From contig JAFEAF010000019.1 of NCBI GenBank assembly GCA_018266555.1, positions 62,001 to 126,000 of the forward strand: DNA of 64,000 nucleotides, written 5' to 3'. A program made the position numbers and the translations under genes. Origin of the DNA: Bacteroidota bacterium. GTDB lineage: Bacteria; Bacteroidota; Bacteroidia; Chitinophagales; Chitinophagaceae. The notes beneath the pieces are model-generated. The model was not told where the DNA came from. It saw only the letters and a list, made by a program, of their open reading frames with translations, and did not search any database. This document shows positions 1 through 10,147 of the stretch, one piece after another. Within the stretch, counting starts at the first letter, position 1, and each line of letters opens with the position of its first letter.

Positions 1-347
1 ATGATTTTGAAAGAATCGAAAAGGCATTGTTATATGCAAAGTCATTGGGCTGTGTAATTATTTTAAAAAGCCATCATACCTTTATTGCAACACCATCCGG
101 CAAAGGTTATTTTAATAATACAGGCAATGCAGGTATGGCTACCGGAGGCAGTGGTGATGTATTGACAGGAATATTAACTGGGATTTTAGCACAGGGGTAT
201 AGTTCAGTGGATGCCGCCATCATTGCTGTTTATCTGCATGGGTTGGCCGGAGATCTAGCTGCCAGAAATCTTTCACAAGAAGCATTGATTGCCGGAGATA
301 TTACTGATTATCTCGGTAAAGCATTTTTACAAATTTCAACCTATTAA
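1..347 (+). CDS. nnrD: ADP/ATP-dependent NAD(P)H-hydrate dehydratase, C-terminal part (5' end outside window)
   Basis: The reading frame is open from base 3 with no start codon in the window, so this is the 3' end of a longer gene. The translated tail contains the segment GNAGMATGGSGDVLTGIL, the glycine-rich nucleotide-binding motif with the catalytic Asp of the YjeF C-terminal (NnrD, ribokinase-like) fold, followed by the AVYLHGLAGD helix and a closing ITDYLGKAF segment. The family repairs hydrated NADH or NADPH using ADP or ATP. In many bacteria it is fused behind an NnrE epimerase domain; whether that is so here cannot be seen. The call is secure from the motif; only the full length is unknown. 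Confidence 0.9.
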   Translation, partial: DFERIEKALLYAKSLGCVIILKSHHTFIATPSGKGYFNNTGNAGMATGGSGDVLTGILTGILAQGYSSVDAAIIAVYLHGLAGDLAARNLSQEALIAGDITDYLGKAFLQISTY

Positions 348-356
348 TAATTTATA

Positions 357-674
357 CTAAGATAAAGAGCAAACCCAGGCCATTTTGTAATGATTTTCTT
401 TTTCCCGGGTGCAGGTAAAAAGGAAACATGTATCAAATAATGAATTGATAAAATCTTTCTCATCAGAAAGTACAAGGTCACCTAATGCATAGCCCTCCAA
501 TGAAGAAGTTAAAATGGATTGCCATTCACCCCCAAGCAATTCTAAATTGTAGTTGTCATGGTCACGACGAGCTAACTTTTCTACCAGGTTTTGAAGGTAA
601 CCCGGCTCCTGTAGAACTGCGCTGATAACTACAGTACAATTTCCCCTATTGCTTTTATTAAAAGGTTTTTTCAT
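357..674 (-). CDS. Hypothetical small protein, 105 aa
   Basis: An open frame of 105 codons starting at an ATG, convergent with the nnrD end. The product begins with a basic stretch (MKKPFNKSNRGN) and then looks like a soluble mixed alpha/beta domain with acidic and aromatic residues (LELLGGEWQ, LVLSDEKDF). It has no signal peptide and no membrane segment. An AAAGG stretch lies about 7 bases before the ATG. I do not recognise a family. It is supported by its composition, the plausible start and the lack of a competing frame, but a lineage-specific protein or a chance frame cannot be separated by eye. Confidence 0.5.
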   Translation of the reverse strand: MKKPFNKSNRGNCTVVISAVLQEPGYLQNLVEKLARRDHDNYNLELLGGEWQSILTSSLEGYALGDLVLSDEKDFINSLFDTCFLFTCTREKENHYKMAWVCSLS

Positions 675-960
675 GATTGGCCTTTAAAAATTTATTTAAT
701 TTGATACATCGAAAATTGGATCCAGGATAGAAATAATGGTTAGGGGTACATCAGTAACAAACAAAATACAGACCAGCTATTCCTTATTGCAATCGAATCT
801 TTTATTCTTCTGTTGTACTAAAAAAAATGGAGTACTTGTAGGATATTCACTACAACAAATATCAAGCCGATTTATCATCTGGATGGTTGTAAATTTAAAC
901 TCAGAGTGATTGAAGCTACCCTCAGTATGGCAATTTCACCAGAAATATACAAATCAGGGG

Positions 961-1332
961 TCACTTATCATTTTCAGCTTTCATCACTTCATTTTTGGCA
1001 AATAGTTTTTTAAAATAGTAGTGATATGTCATTGGCCCGGTTCCTTCGCTGATTGGAAATGCATTTACAAGCGACCATCCCTGCAAACCCATATAATTTA
1101 AAGCATCCACAACTGAATTGAATTTTTTCAATTTCCCCGTAACTTCATCTCTCATTCTTTTATCCCCGGAGAAAAACCTTCTTTCTTCACCAAAGTTTAC
1201 ATCAATTGTTACTTTACTTGATAGAAATCTTCCCTGGGCTACCAGTTCGCAATATTGTTCAACTTTAGTAGTGTCCTGAGCTAAAATTACTTTTGTTGAA
1301 AGCATGAATATGGATACCAGGAATAGTTTCAT
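961..1332 (-). CDS. Small secreted protein of unknown function, 123 aa
   Basis: ATG start followed by a clear signal peptide (MKLFLVSIFMLSTKVILAQ, cleavage probably after ILA). The mature part is about 104 residues. Its C-terminal half contains VVDALNYMGLQGWSLVNA and then YHYYFKK, a pattern that resembles the small DUF4177-like fold in which a helix with LGxxGWELV is followed by a strand with YxFKR; this is a resemblance, not an assignment. It is probably exported to the periplasm or cell surface. The gene stands alone, with about 290 bases of empty sequence downstream and 377 bases upstream. Confidence 0.65.
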   Translation of the reverse strand: MKLFLVSIFMLSTKVILAQDTTKVEQYCELVAQGRFLSSKVTIDVNFGEERRFFSGDKRMRDEVTGKLKKFNSVVDALNYMGLQGWSLVNAFPISEGTGPMTYHYYFKKLFAKNEVMKAENDK

Positions 1333-1709
1333 AAAATGTGATTTTTATATAAATTATTTGCATTTACTTTCTATAAAGCACCTTTTGCATAGTCCATTGC
1401 TTAAATTTCCTATGCCTCATTTTTAAATATTCCGCCAATTCTTGAATGATTGAATCAGTTGTTTTCAAATTTATGAAAAAATGAAAAGAGGCTTAATAAG
1501 AGGTGTGTTTGCTTCAACATTACCGGTAAAACCTTTTTTTTATCAAAAATTACTTTTACCCTGCTTCGAAATAAAGGATGATTTTCCCTATTCTTCTCCC
1601 CTATCCATAAATTATAAAATTTCCATTTCATACCCTATCTTTGCCGCCCCTGACCAATATAGGTTTGGGGTTGAGAAATTCTTTAAAACTGCATTAAGAA
1701 TCAACGTTT
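1333..1709. other. Intergenic stretch upstream of hppA
   Basis: This 377-base stretch separates the divergent secreted-protein gene and hppA. A 97-codon frame (1481-1774) crosses it but runs out of frame into hppA, has no credible protein features and is rejected. The only signal I see is the TATCTTTG box at 1636-1643, taken as the hppA promoter. Confidence 0.5.
1636..1643 (+). promoter_or_regulatory. Bacteroidota-type -7 box (TATCTTTG) for hppA
   Basis: The octamer matches TAnnTTTG, the -7 element of the Bacteroidota primary sigma factor. It lies 66 bases before the hppA ATG, which would leave a leader of about 60 bases. No clear TTTG -33 element is visible at the usual spacing. Confidence 0.45.
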
Positions 1710-3926
1710 ATGGACAAATTGATTTATCTAGTTCCTGTGATGGGTCTCATCGGGTTGTTTTACACATTCATTAAGTCCGGTTGGGTATCCCGCCAGGATG
1801 CCGGAACTGACCGCATGAAAGAAATCAGTAATTATATTGCCCAGGGCGCCATGGCATTTCTTAAATCCGAATGGAAAATACTCGGATATTTTGTAGTTAT
1901 AGTAGCCATACTGTTAGCTGTAATGGCAAGTGCCAATCCTCATTCTCATTGGTTAATTGCAGGCTCTTTTATTTGCGGAGCCATACTCAGCGCTACTGCC
2001 GGATATATCGGTATGAAAGTCGCAACCAAAGCTAATGTTCGCACTGCCAATGCTGCCCGAACCAGTTTAAGTAAAGCATTACACGTTTCTTTCACCGGCG
2101 GTTCAGTGATGGGGATGGGTGTTACAGGCTTGGCTGTTTTAGGTTTAGGTGGTTTATTCATAGTATTAAAACAAATTTTCGCTCCTGGTGCACCGGTACA
2201 TAGTGAAGAAATGCTGAGAACCATTGAAGTACTTACTGGTTTTTCTCTCGGTTCTGAATCCATAGCATTGTTTGCTCGTGTAGGCGGCGGTATTTATACA
2301 AAAGCTGCTGATGTAGGAGCTGACCTTGTTGGTAAAGTTGAGGCAGGAATTCCTGAAGATGATCCACGCAATCCTGCAACCATTGCTGATAATGTTGGCG
2401 ATAATGTTGGTGACGTTGCCGGAATGGGCGCCGATTTATTCGGTTCTTATGTTGCTACTATTCTTGCAACTATTGTATTGGGACAAGAAACAATTGTTCA
2501 GACAGATGACATGATGGGTGGGTTCTCCCCCATTCTATTACCCATGCTGATTGCAGGTGTTGGTATTTTGTTTTCTATTGTAGGAACTTGGTTTGTTCGT
2601 GTCAGTGATTCAAAAGGGATCAACACAGCCAATGTGCAAAAAGCATTGAATATGGGCAACTGGGGTTCTATTGTTCTTACTGCTATTGCTGCTGTTTTAT
2701 TAGTATACTTTGTTTTGCCTGAAACCATGATACTCCGTGGTCATGAATTCACCAAATGGGGTGTGATGGGAGCTATTGGAGTTGGATTGTTAGTGGGAAC
2801 ACTCATGAGTGCCATTACTGAGTTTTATACGGCAATGGGCAAATGGCCAGTGAGAACCATCATCCGGCAATCGGTAACTGGCCATGCTACAAATATCATT
2901 GGTGGATTAGCAATGGGAATGCATTCTACTTTATTTCCAATACTTGTGTTAGCAGGTGGAATATGGGGTTCTTATGAGTGTGCCGGCTTATACGGTGTAG
3001 CAATTGCTGCCGCAGGAATGATGGCAACTACGGCCATGCAATTAGCCATTGATGCATTCGGACCCATAGCAGACAATGCAGGAGGTATCGCCGAAATGAG
3101 TGAATTGCCAAAGGATGTTCGTGAAAAAACAGATGTTCTTGATGCGGTTGGAAATACCACAGCTGCCACAGGAAAAGGATTTGCCATTGCCTCTGCTGCG
3201 TTGACAGCATTGGCATTGTTTGCAGCATTCGTTGGTGTAGCTGGAATTGATGGCATCAATATTTATAAAGCAAAAGTTTTGGCTTCTTTGTTTGTGGGTG
3301 GAATGATCCCGTTTATTTTCTCTTCCCTGGCAATACAAGCTGTTGGCCAGGCTGCCATGAGTATGGTGGAAGAAGTGAGAAGACAATTCAGAGAAATTCC
3401 GGGCATCATGGAAGGAAAAGGTAAACCCGAATACGACAAATGTGTTGCCATTTCTACAAATGCCTCTATCAGAAAGATGGTAGCTCCAGGGGCTATTGCC
3501 ATAATTTCTCCGTTGGTGATGGGATTTCTTTTAGGCCCTGAAGCTTTGGGTGGTTTTCTGGCAGGCGCTACAGTGAGCGGTGTCTTGATGGGGATGTTCC
3601 AAAACAATGCCGGAGGTGCCTGGGATAATGCCAAAAAGAGTTTTGAAAAAGGAGTTGATATTAACGGTGAAACCTATTACAAAAAATCGGAACCGCATAA
3701 AGCATCTGTAACCGGCGACACAGTTGGCGATCCGTTTAAAGATACTTCCGGGCCATCAATGAATATTTTGATAAAACTAATGTCTATCGTATCTTTGGTC
3801 ATTGCCCCCACCCTGGCGCAGATTCATAGTAAAAAAGCAGCACCGCTAGTGAACGATAAAAAAATTGAAATAAGATCTGAACCTGTTGTTTCAGTAAATA
3901 ATCAAACTGTGGCTCAGTATAAATAA
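1710..3926 (+). CDS. hppA: Membrane-bound pyrophosphatase (ion-translocating, K+-dependent type)
   Basis: 738 residues, usual length for the family. It hydrolyses cytoplasmic pyrophosphate and pumps H+ and/or Na+ out across the inner membrane. Diagnostic features are many hydrophobic helices and the substrate loop at about residues 200-238 ([11 protein letters not shown], then [19 protein letters not shown]) with the Asp clusters that bind Mg-PPi. Near residue 480 the motif reads [10 protein letters not shown]: alanine in this position is the mark of the K+-dependent subfamily, where K+-independent H+ pumps carry lysine. Some Bacteroidota enzymes of this branch move Na+ as well as H+, so ion choice stays open. 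It is monocistronic, with a -7 box upstream and a strong terminator directly downstream. Confidence 0.96.
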   Translation: MDKLIYLVPVMGLIGLFYTFIKSGWVSRQDAGTDRMKEISNYIAQGAMAFLKSEWKILGYFVVIVAILLAVMASANPHSHWLIAGSFICGAILSATAGYIGMKVATKANVRTANAARTSLSKALHVSFTGGSVMGMGVTGLAVLGLGGLFIVLKQIFAPGAPVHSEEMLRTIEVLTGFSLGSESIALFARVGGGIYTKAADVGADLVGKVEAGIPEDDPRNPATIADNVGDNVGDVAGMGADLFGSYVATILATIVLGQETIVQTDDMMGGFSPILLPMLIAGVGILFSIVGTWFVRVSDSKGINTANVQKALNMGNWGSIVLTAIAAVLLVYFVLPETMILRGHEFTKWGVMGAIGVGLLVGTLMSAITEFYTAMGKWPVRTIIRQSVTGHATNIIGGLAMGMHSTLFPILVLAGGIWGSYECAGLYGVAIAAAGMMATTAMQLAIDAFGPIADNAGGIAEMSELPKDVREKTDVLDAVGNTTAATGKGFAIASAALTALALFAAFVGVAGIDGINIYKAKVLASLFVGGMIPFIFSSLAIQAVGQAAMSMVEEVRRQFREIPGIMEGKGKPEYDKCVAISTNASIRKMVAPGAIAIISPLVMGFLLGPEALGGFLAGATVSGVLMGMFQNNAGGAWDNAKKSFEKGVDINGETYYKKSEPHKASVTGDTVGDPFKDTSGPSMNILIKLMSIVSLVIAPTLAQIHSKKAAPLVNDKKIEIRSEPVVSVNNQTVAQYK

Positions 3927-3953
3927 TTCAAGAGCTTAATCAGAACCATTACT

Positions 3954-3990
3954 TAAGTCCGGCTGTGTCTACAGCGGGACTTATTTTTTT
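3954..3990 (+). terminator. Intrinsic terminator of hppA
   Basis: TAAGTCC pairs with GGACTTA and an inner GCTGT pairs with ACAGC, separated only by one G-G mismatch, with a four-base loop (GTCT). Seven T residues follow on the plus strand. It starts 28 bases after the hppA stop. Confidence 0.85.
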
Positions 3991-4041
3991 CAGTTACATG
4001 AGCAATTTCAAAAAATATTAAAAGATATTAATTGAAGAAGA

Positions 4042-4971
4042 CTATCTCCAATTCTGATTGCCACGCAAATCAAAAAAGATGGAATAAAGTAATCGCAATC
4101 CAAAAGTTCCCTTCAACCCATAATCCTCAATTTCTTTTATGGATCCGTCCGTGAAGCGAATACGAACCCAGCAAGTCTGATCATCGGTCCAGCTCACCCG
4201 GTAATTATCCTGAAGATCATTGATGCTTATATAATTAATGAGACCTATGATTTTGTTTAAGTTTTCCTTATCCAGCAAAGTGGTGAATGTTCCCTGTTTG
4301 GGGTTATAAGTTTTCGCATTATATACTCCATTTCCCTTTTTATCCAATGCAATACTAAAAACCGGGCAGCTTCCATAACAGGCGCTGGTGCGAAACTCTA
4401 TTGAATCAATTGCATAATTAGAAAGGTGAAAGTTTCTTTCTACAAATCCGCCGTATTTGTAAATCAGGGTATCCATCTCCGGGTATAATTTGTATCCCTG
4501 GTTATTTTTTGTTTTTACCCACTTTTGAATTTTTTGATAATATAAAAGCAGTTGCTGATTATTTTCTTTGAATGCTTTCGCCAGTTCACATTTTTCGTAT
4601 ATGTTATAAGATAAAGTCAGAAATTTGAAAGTACCATCTCCATTGTCAATGACTGAATACACGCCGTAATCATACCAATATAACAATACCAACAAATCGG
4701 TTCTTCCATCGCCGTTGAAATCTGCTTTTTCCCAGTTTTGTATTTGCCATTGCGTGGCAATGCCATCACAGGCTAAATCTTTTCGAATTTGGTCTGTACT
4801 ATGCAACTCAATCTGTTTGTATTTATCAGAACTGAAATCCGGATTAATGCTTTTTAAAAATGCCACTACATCCTCATCCGTTTTTAAACTGTCAATTCGG
4901 TTGGCATGTGCATTACCGGATAGAAAAACAAAAAGGATAACTGATGAAAATATTTTAAGCCAATACTGCAT
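4042..4971 (-). CDS. Exported DUF6438-domain protein with FG-GAP-like repeat
   Basis: 309 residues from an ATG, with a signal peptide (MQYWLKIFSSVILFVFLSG, then NAHA). Around residues 78-105 the sequence ADFNGDGRTDLLVLLYWYD followed by DNGDGTF looks like an FG-GAP/VCBS calcium-loop repeat. The C-terminal 120 residues contain SACYGSCPVFSIALDKKGNG, the hallmark of DUF6438 (a conserved CYGxCP motif followed by a strand-rich domain), with a further Cys in DDQTCW. The function is unknown; export to periplasm or surface is inferred from the leader. The upstream neighbour is the TraB-like lipoprotein, 16 bases away on the same strand, so the two may share a transcript. Confidence 0.8.
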   Translation of the reverse strand: MQYWLKIFSSVILFVFLSGNAHANRIDSLKTDEDVVAFLKSINPDFSSDKYKQIELHSTDQIRKDLACDGIATQWQIQNWEKADFNGDGRTDLLVLLYWYDYGVYSVIDNGDGTFKFLTLSYNIYEKCELAKAFKENNQQLLLYYQKIQKWVKTKNNQGYKLYPEMDTLIYKYGGFVERNFHLSNYAIDSIEFRTSACYGSCPVFSIALDKKGNGVYNAKTYNPKQGTFTTLLDKENLNKIIGLINYISINDLQDNYRVSWTDDQTCWVRIRFTDGSIKEIEDYGLKGTFGLRLLYSIFFDLRGNQNWR

Positions 4972-4987
4972 AATTTTTTTTGAAATC

Positions 4988-5905
4988 TTAAATGACTTTT
5001 AATCCCGCCTTTTTATTAGGAATGGGATTTACAGTGTATCCTGCTTTGCGAAGCAAATTAATCACTCCCTGGTCGCCCGGTAAATGCCCCGCTCCCACTG
5101 CTATAACCAATGATTTTCCAGGCAAAAGTGTTTTTAATTTTTTTACCCAATTCCTGTTGCGGTTGTACAATAAAATATCCGTATAACGACTCATGCCGAT
5201 ATCGCTCTCTTTGGTAAGCTCTTCCAGTTTGTTCAGGTCTTCTTTTTTATATGCATCTAACAATTGATTAAATTCTTTTGTTTCATCCACACCTTTTTGA
5301 ACGCTGTCAATATAATTCACCAATTGTTTTGCCTGTAATGTATAGGGTATGCTATCCAGTATGCCTGCCTGGTATGCCATTGTTTCTAATCCTTTGATAT
5401 CTTTCTCATGGCTCTTGGCTTCCTGCATGATCAATTGTTCCATGGCCACAGGCGTACCGCAAGGCAAACTGGATTCTTCCAATGTGGAAGCGGCAAGAAT
5501 AGGCTTGAATGTTTCCAGCATTGAAAAGGGAATCATGGATTGCTTTTGTTCAAAATAGTTTTTCACTTTTTCATAATCTTCCTTACTCAGCAGGTCTGAA
5601 AGCGTAGTATCTCCATTCATCTTCATCTGTCCCATCGCCCCGATCATTTCAAACAGATTATCCATCTGCACTTCAAGATAGACATCATCACAACGGCTGA
5701 TTGCTATTTTCAAACTATCACTCAATACGGCATCATCTTCGCAAAGCATGTGGATAGTTCCAAAAAGATAAGAAGGTTTTGTCAACCCGTTTCCGCTGAT
5801 TCTCCAAAGCAGTGCATTTGTTTTAATTTTAGAGCTATTACTTTTCTGCGAATGGCAGGCACTCACCAGCAAACTCAAAAACAATACGGCACTTATATGT
5901 TTCAT
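4988..5905 (-). CDS. TraB/GumN (TIKI-like) family lipoprotein
   Basis: The frame opens at a TTG at 5914, but the ATG at 5905 gives a clean lipoprotein signal (MKHISAVLFLSLLVSACHSQ, Cys in the lipobox), so 5905 is preferred; 305 residues. The N-terminal LWRISGNGLTKPSYLFGTIH holds the conserved GTIH motif, DDVYLEVQMD the conserved acidic strand, and the C-terminal VGAGHLPGDQGVINLLRKAG the conserved GxxH helix. These are the two metal/active-site motifs of the TraB/PrgY/GumN superfamily, related to the TIKI metalloproteases. Cellular role unknown. It is probably anchored in the inner or outer membrane facing the periplasm. Confidence 0.85.
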   Translation of the reverse strand: MKHISAVLFLSLLVSACHSQKSNSSKIKTNALLWRISGNGLTKPSYLFGTIHMLCEDDAVLSDSLKIAISRCDDVYLEVQMDNLFEMIGAMGQMKMNGDTTLSDLLSKEDYEKVKNYFEQKQSMIPFSMLETFKPILAASTLEESSLPCGTPVAMEQLIMQEAKSHEKDIKGLETMAYQAGILDSIPYTLQAKQLVNYIDSVQKGVDETKEFNQLLDAYKKEDLNKLEELTKESDIGMSRYTDILLYNRNRNWVKKLKTLLPGKSLVIAVGAGHLPGDQGVINLLRKAGYTVNPIPNKKAGLKVI

Positions 5906-5961
5906 GGGGATCAATTTTAAGCAATTTACATTGTAAAAATAAATTTTGAATCATCAGGATA

Positions 5962-7923
5962 TTATTGCACGGCAGCTTCTTCACCATACAACTGATTTCT
6001 GAATTTTAAAGAAGGTGAAGAAATGAATGAACCAACATTCAATTGTTCCCATTTTTCATCAACCGCTTTAATAGTAGCGCCATCCGCTACAATGATATTC
6101 GGCCATTCCCTGTCGAAATCATCATATTCTTTTGTCTTTCTGGTTCCATCGAAACCGATACAAGCGAAATAGTTGCCGGTAGCCTGATCCTTGCTTCTTG
6201 TCTCTAGTGTCTTAAACAGAACATGGTCTCGTTTCGGATCCAGGTTATTACAAAAACGCCAAAGCGCAGACGGGAGATCGTGTGCATCAACCGTATGTTC
6301 AACATATAAAATCATTTTCACTCCACGCAATTCCGGCAAGGAACAAATTTGTTCATGCAATTCCCGGATATGCCCTTTCCTGTTTTTTTGAACTGAAATT
6401 ATAAGGCAGGGAATTTGTTTTTTGAGTAAGGATGAATTTATTTTTTTGATCTCATAAAAATTATTCAGCAAACCAGTATCAGCAAATTCGTAATTCTTAA
6501 TACTAAATTCATAATTATTATCCGCTTCTTCAATAAACTTTTCGGTGCCGTCAATACACATTTTTCCTCCAAAACCCAATTTGCTGCAACTATGATCCAA
6601 TACATCCATTGGCCCTTGTGAAAAATAAATATCCGTGGCGGGATTCAAATTTTTGAAAATATCACGGGCAACCTTTTCATACTCCGTCAAATTATAAAAC
6701 TCCGAAGCTCCTTCCTGGGAACGTCTTGCTGAGGCCAAAACTAAAATTTTATTAAACATCATTTGCCCGGCGCCCCACATGGCATTCATTACTTTTTGCC
6801 CCTGTCCTGCATAATCTTTTTTGATTTGAGCAATAACAAGATTATGAAACACGCCTTCTACAGGCATTTCCATATCAATAATTTCCGGAACTAAAGTCAT
6901 TTTAATTGGTGCTAAAAAAATCCGCTCTGTTGCTTTTCCCAGCCACGCATCTTCCTGCGGGGGAATGCCAACAATTGTTGCCGGATACACAGGATGTTTT
7001 TTATGAGTAATAGCAGTGATATGAAAACGAGGATACCAATCCGGCAAAGAATAATAACCCGTATGATCACCGAATGGGCCTTCCCAAATCAGTTCATCAT
7101 TTGGATCCACATATCCTTCAATGACGAAGTCAGCATCAGCAGGAACTTCTATGTCCGGCTGTGAAATACATTTTACTAATTCCACTCTTTTCTTTCGTAA
7201 AAAACCGGCAAGCATATATTCATCTACATTTTCCGGCAATGGTGCTGTGGCCGAATATGCATACACAGGATCACCACCTAAAGCAACAGCTACAGGCATT
7301 CGCATGTTACTTTTTTTGTATTCCTGAAAATGTTTGGCCGATACTTTATGTTTATGCCAATGCATTCCGGTAAGTGCAGGCCCGAAAACCTGCATTCGAT
7401 ACATACCTACATTACGCTGACCTGTATTTGGATCTTTTGTATGTATCACTGGCAGTGTGACAAAGGGGCCACCGTCTTTTGGCCAACAAGTGATCACAGG
7501 AAGTTTTGTAATATCCGGTTCTTTCATGATCACTTCCTGGCATTCTCCTTTTGTACTTTTAACTGCCGGCATCCAGGAAGCAAACTGTCCGAGCTTTGGA
7601 AGTAATTTCAATTTATCCATTAACCCTTCTTTGGGAGCTGCAAGCAGTTTGAATAAATCAAAAATTTCTTTTGAAACATCATCCAGGTGTTGAACGCCCA
7701 ATGCCATGCACATTCTCTTTTCACTGCCGTAAGCATTCATTAAAACGGGAAATTCGTAACCGGTATTTTCAAACAACAAAGCCTTACCTCCTCCAGGTTC
7801 TTTACTCATCCTGTCGGTGATTTCAGCCATCTCTAATTTAGGATTAACGTAAGAATTAATCCGAAGCAGTTCACCTTCTTTTTCCAGTGCTGCAATAAAC
7901 TCCAGAAGATTTTTATATGCCAT
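5962..7923 (-). CDS. UbiD-family prenylated-FMN decarboxylase
   Basis: The ATG at 7923 (MAYKNLLEFIAALEKEGEL) is chosen over one 11 codons earlier because a TACCTTTG -7 box lies only 16 bases before it; 653 residues. UbiD enzymes remove the carboxyl group from aromatic or unsaturated acids with prenylated FMN. The conserved block VNDP-like region reads YVDPNDELIWEGPFGDHTGY and contains the Arg/Glu/Glu catalytic environment (EGPFGDHTG), followed by YPATIVGIPPQED. In Bacteroidota such long UbiD proteins are usually tied to menaquinone synthesis, but the substrate is inference. No UbiX flavin prenyltransferase is in the window. Confidence 0.9.
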   Translation of the reverse strand: MAYKNLLEFIAALEKEGELLRINSYVNPKLEMAEITDRMSKEPGGGKALLFENTGYEFPVLMNAYGSEKRMCMALGVQHLDDVSKEIFDLFKLLAAPKEGLMDKLKLLPKLGQFASWMPAVKSTKGECQEVIMKEPDITKLPVITCWPKDGGPFVTLPVIHTKDPNTGQRNVGMYRMQVFGPALTGMHWHKHKVSAKHFQEYKKSNMRMPVAVALGGDPVYAYSATAPLPENVDEYMLAGFLRKKRVELVKCISQPDIEVPADADFVIEGYVDPNDELIWEGPFGDHTGYYSLPDWYPRFHITAITHKKHPVYPATIVGIPPQEDAWLGKATERIFLAPIKMTLVPEIIDMEMPVEGVFHNLVIAQIKKDYAGQGQKVMNAMWGAGQMMFNKILVLASARRSQEGASEFYNLTEYEKVARDIFKNLNPATDIYFSQGPMDVLDHSCSKLGFGGKMCIDGTEKFIEEADNNYEFSIKNYEFADTGLLNNFYEIKKINSSLLKKQIPCLIISVQKNRKGHIRELHEQICSLPELRGVKMILYVEHTVDAHDLPSALWRFCNNLDPKRDHVLFKTLETRSKDQATGNYFACIGFDGTRKTKEYDDFDREWPNIIVADGATIKAVDEKWEQLNVGSFISSPSLKFRNQLYGEEAAVQ

Positions 7924-7939
7924 TAGTTGAATATAACTG

Positions 7940-7947
7940 CAAAGGTA
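7940..7947 (-). promoter_or_regulatory. -7 box (TACCTTTG) of the UbiD-family gene
   Basis: Read on the minus strand this matches TAnnTTTG, 16 bases before the ATG at 7923. It falls between the longer possible start at 7956 and the chosen one and therefore argues for the shorter protein. No good -33 TTTG at 17-20 bases. Confidence 0.45.
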
Positions 7948-8067
7948 GTTGGCCAAAGCCTGAAATCTCTAAAATTCTATATCAAATAAATCAATCGCCG
8001 CCTGTCAAATATATTTTTCTCAAAAGATGAGTTTGACTATTTTTAAAAATTGTAAAATTAAAAATCT

Positions 8068-10104
8068 ATGCGAATAAAACATTTTCTCATTCCTGCAGTC
8101 GTAATTATTATTGCAAATTCCTGTATTAACAAATCACCCGAAATTGCAAAGAAAGATATCCTTATTGAAGACATGGATACAACAGTAAACCCAGCCACTG
8201 ATTTTTTTCAATATGCCAACGGAGGCTGGTTGAAACGTAATCCAATTCCAAATGATCAAAGCAGTTGGGGTATCGGCAATCTTGTTGATGAAGAAAACAA
8301 CAGGCGGTTTAAAGAAATAAATGAAAAAGCGGCTGCTGCCAATGCAGCTAAAGGAAGCTCAGATCAGAAGATCGGGGATTTCTGGAAAACAGCAATGGAC
8401 AGCGCCAAGGCAGAAGCACTTGGCTTAAAGCCACTTCAACCCTGGTTTGATAAAATCAATGCAATCTCAGATGTAAAATCGTTGGTGAATACAGTGGCTC
8501 AATTAAAAAAAATCGGGTCATCTACTTTGTTTGCTGATTTTGTAAACCAGGACAGCAAAAACAGCGATGTGATGACTTACACAGTTTGGCAAGGCGGAAT
8601 TGGTTTACCGGAACGGGAGTATTATTTCCGAAAGGATTCAGCTACGGCTAATATCCGCAATGAATATGTAAAATATATTGCAAAGGTTTTAAACATGTCG
8701 GGTGAAGACAGCAACCAAGCAAAAACGGATGCGAAAGATATCATGGAACTGGAAACAAAACTGGCAACCGCATCCCGCACTTTGAATGCATTACGTGATG
8801 ACTATAAAAACTATAACAAATTTGCTATAACAGATTTGCCTAAATTAACTTCAGAAATTAACTGGACATCATATCTCAGTGTAATAGGTGTAAAAGATAT
8901 AGACTCAGTTATAGTCGGCCAGCCGGAATTCTTTAAAGCGCTTGGCAATGTTTTAAAAGCAACGCCTGTCAATGTGTGGAAAAGTTATTTGAAGTTTAAC
9001 CTCGTTAGTGATTTTTCTGCAGAACTTCCAAACGCTTATGCCCAGGCTGCATTTGATTTCGGCAGGTTATTTAGCGGAGCAAAGGCAAGAAGGCCCAGGT
9101 GGAAAATTGTAATCGGCCAGGAAAATGGTTTGATGGGGCAAATTTTAGGACAGCTTTATGTAAAAGAATATGTAAGCCCGAAAGATAAAGAACGCTACGA
9201 AAAAATGACGGAGGCCATTCGTAATTCTTTAAAAGACCATATCAGCAAACTTACCTGGATGAGCGACAGTACAAAGCAAAAGGCGTATGAAAAATTAGCT
9301 TCGATGAAGAAAAAAGTATTTTATCCTGATAAATGGAGGGATTATTCCGCATTGGAAATTGGTACGGACAGTTATGTTCAAAATGTAATTAATGCGAATG
9401 AATGGAGGCACAACTATCAGTATAATAAATTAGGAAAACCGGTTGACAGGGATGAATGGGGAATGAATCCGCAAACTTATAATGCCCAATATGATCCTTC
9501 AAATAATGATATAACCCTACCCGCAGCGCAATTTATTGTTCCGGGATATAAAGACAGCGAATTAGATGATGCCATTGTTTATGGTTACGGCGCTGCCTCT
9601 ACTATTGGCCATGAAATCACTCATGGATTTGATGACCAGGGAAGAAAATATGATGCCCATGGAAATTTAAAAAAATGGTGGACAGATAAAGACTCTGCTG
9701 AGTTTACAAAAAGAGCACAGCTGATCATAAAACAGTTTGATGAATTTGAACCGGTAAAAGGATACCACATCAATGGAGATGCTACACAAGGAGAGAATAT
9801 TGCCGACCTTGGTGGAATTGTATTGGGTATTGATGCATTCAAAAAAACAGAGCAATATAAAAAAGGCGAAAAAATTAACGGCCTCACTCCTATGCAACGT
9901 TTCTTCCTGGGTTATGCATTAGGTTGGTTGTGGCAGGGCCGGGAAGAGTTGCTAAGAAGACAACTATTGACCGATGTGCATTCTCCCGCCAAATACCGTG
10001 TGAATGGGCCTTTTATGGATGTTGATGAATTTTATTCAACGTTTAATATTAAACCAGGAGATCCTATGTACAGGGCAGATAGTTTGAGAGCGAGAATTTG
10101 GTAG
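8068..10104 (+). CDS. M13-family zinc metallopeptidase (neprilysin/PepO type), lipoprotein
   Basis: 678 residues, standard for the family. The N-terminus (MRIKHFLIPAVVIIIANSC) is a lipoprotein signal with Cys at 19. The catalytic motif HEITH lies at about residues 515-519 within IGHEITHGFDDQGR, and the third zinc ligand is in GENIADLGG at about residue 576; both are diagnostic of M13. The family cleaves short peptides (up to about 40 residues) on the outer side of the membrane. A typical C-terminus with arginine-rich substrate pocket (SPAKYRVNGP) is present. It stands alone with its own terminator. Substrate unknown. Confidence 0.95.
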   Translation: MRIKHFLIPAVVIIIANSCINKSPEIAKKDILIEDMDTTVNPATDFFQYANGGWLKRNPIPNDQSSWGIGNLVDEENNRRFKEINEKAAAANAAKGSSDQKIGDFWKTAMDSAKAEALGLKPLQPWFDKINAISDVKSLVNTVAQLKKIGSSTLFADFVNQDSKNSDVMTYTVWQGGIGLPEREYYFRKDSATANIRNEYVKYIAKVLNMSGEDSNQAKTDAKDIMELETKLATASRTLNALRDDYKNYNKFAITDLPKLTSEINWTSYLSVIGVKDIDSVIVGQPEFFKALGNVLKATPVNVWKSYLKFNLVSDFSAELPNAYAQAAFDFGRLFSGAKARRPRWKIVIGQENGLMGQILGQLYVKEYVSPKDKERYEKMTEAIRNSLKDHISKLTWMSDSTKQKAYEKLASMKKKVFYPDKWRDYSALEIGTDSYVQNVINANEWRHNYQYNKLGKPVDRDEWGMNPQTYNAQYDPSNNDITLPAAQFIVPGYKDSELDDAIVYGYGAASTIGHEITHGFDDQGRKYDAHGNLKKWWTDKDSAEFTKRAQLIIKQFDEFEPVKGYHINGDATQGENIADLGGIVLGIDAFKKTEQYKKGEKINGLTPMQRFFLGYALGWLWQGREELLRRQLLTDVHSPAKYRVNGPFMDVDEFYSTFNIKPGDPMYRADSLRARIW

Positions 10105-10147
10105 CCTCAAAAATGCAGATTAAATGAATTAAACAAATGGTGGATAT

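Noticed and set aside
1481-1774. 97-codon plus-strand frame before hppA
   Set aside because: It runs out of frame into hppA by 65 bases, its product has no family features, and the hppA promoter box lies inside it.
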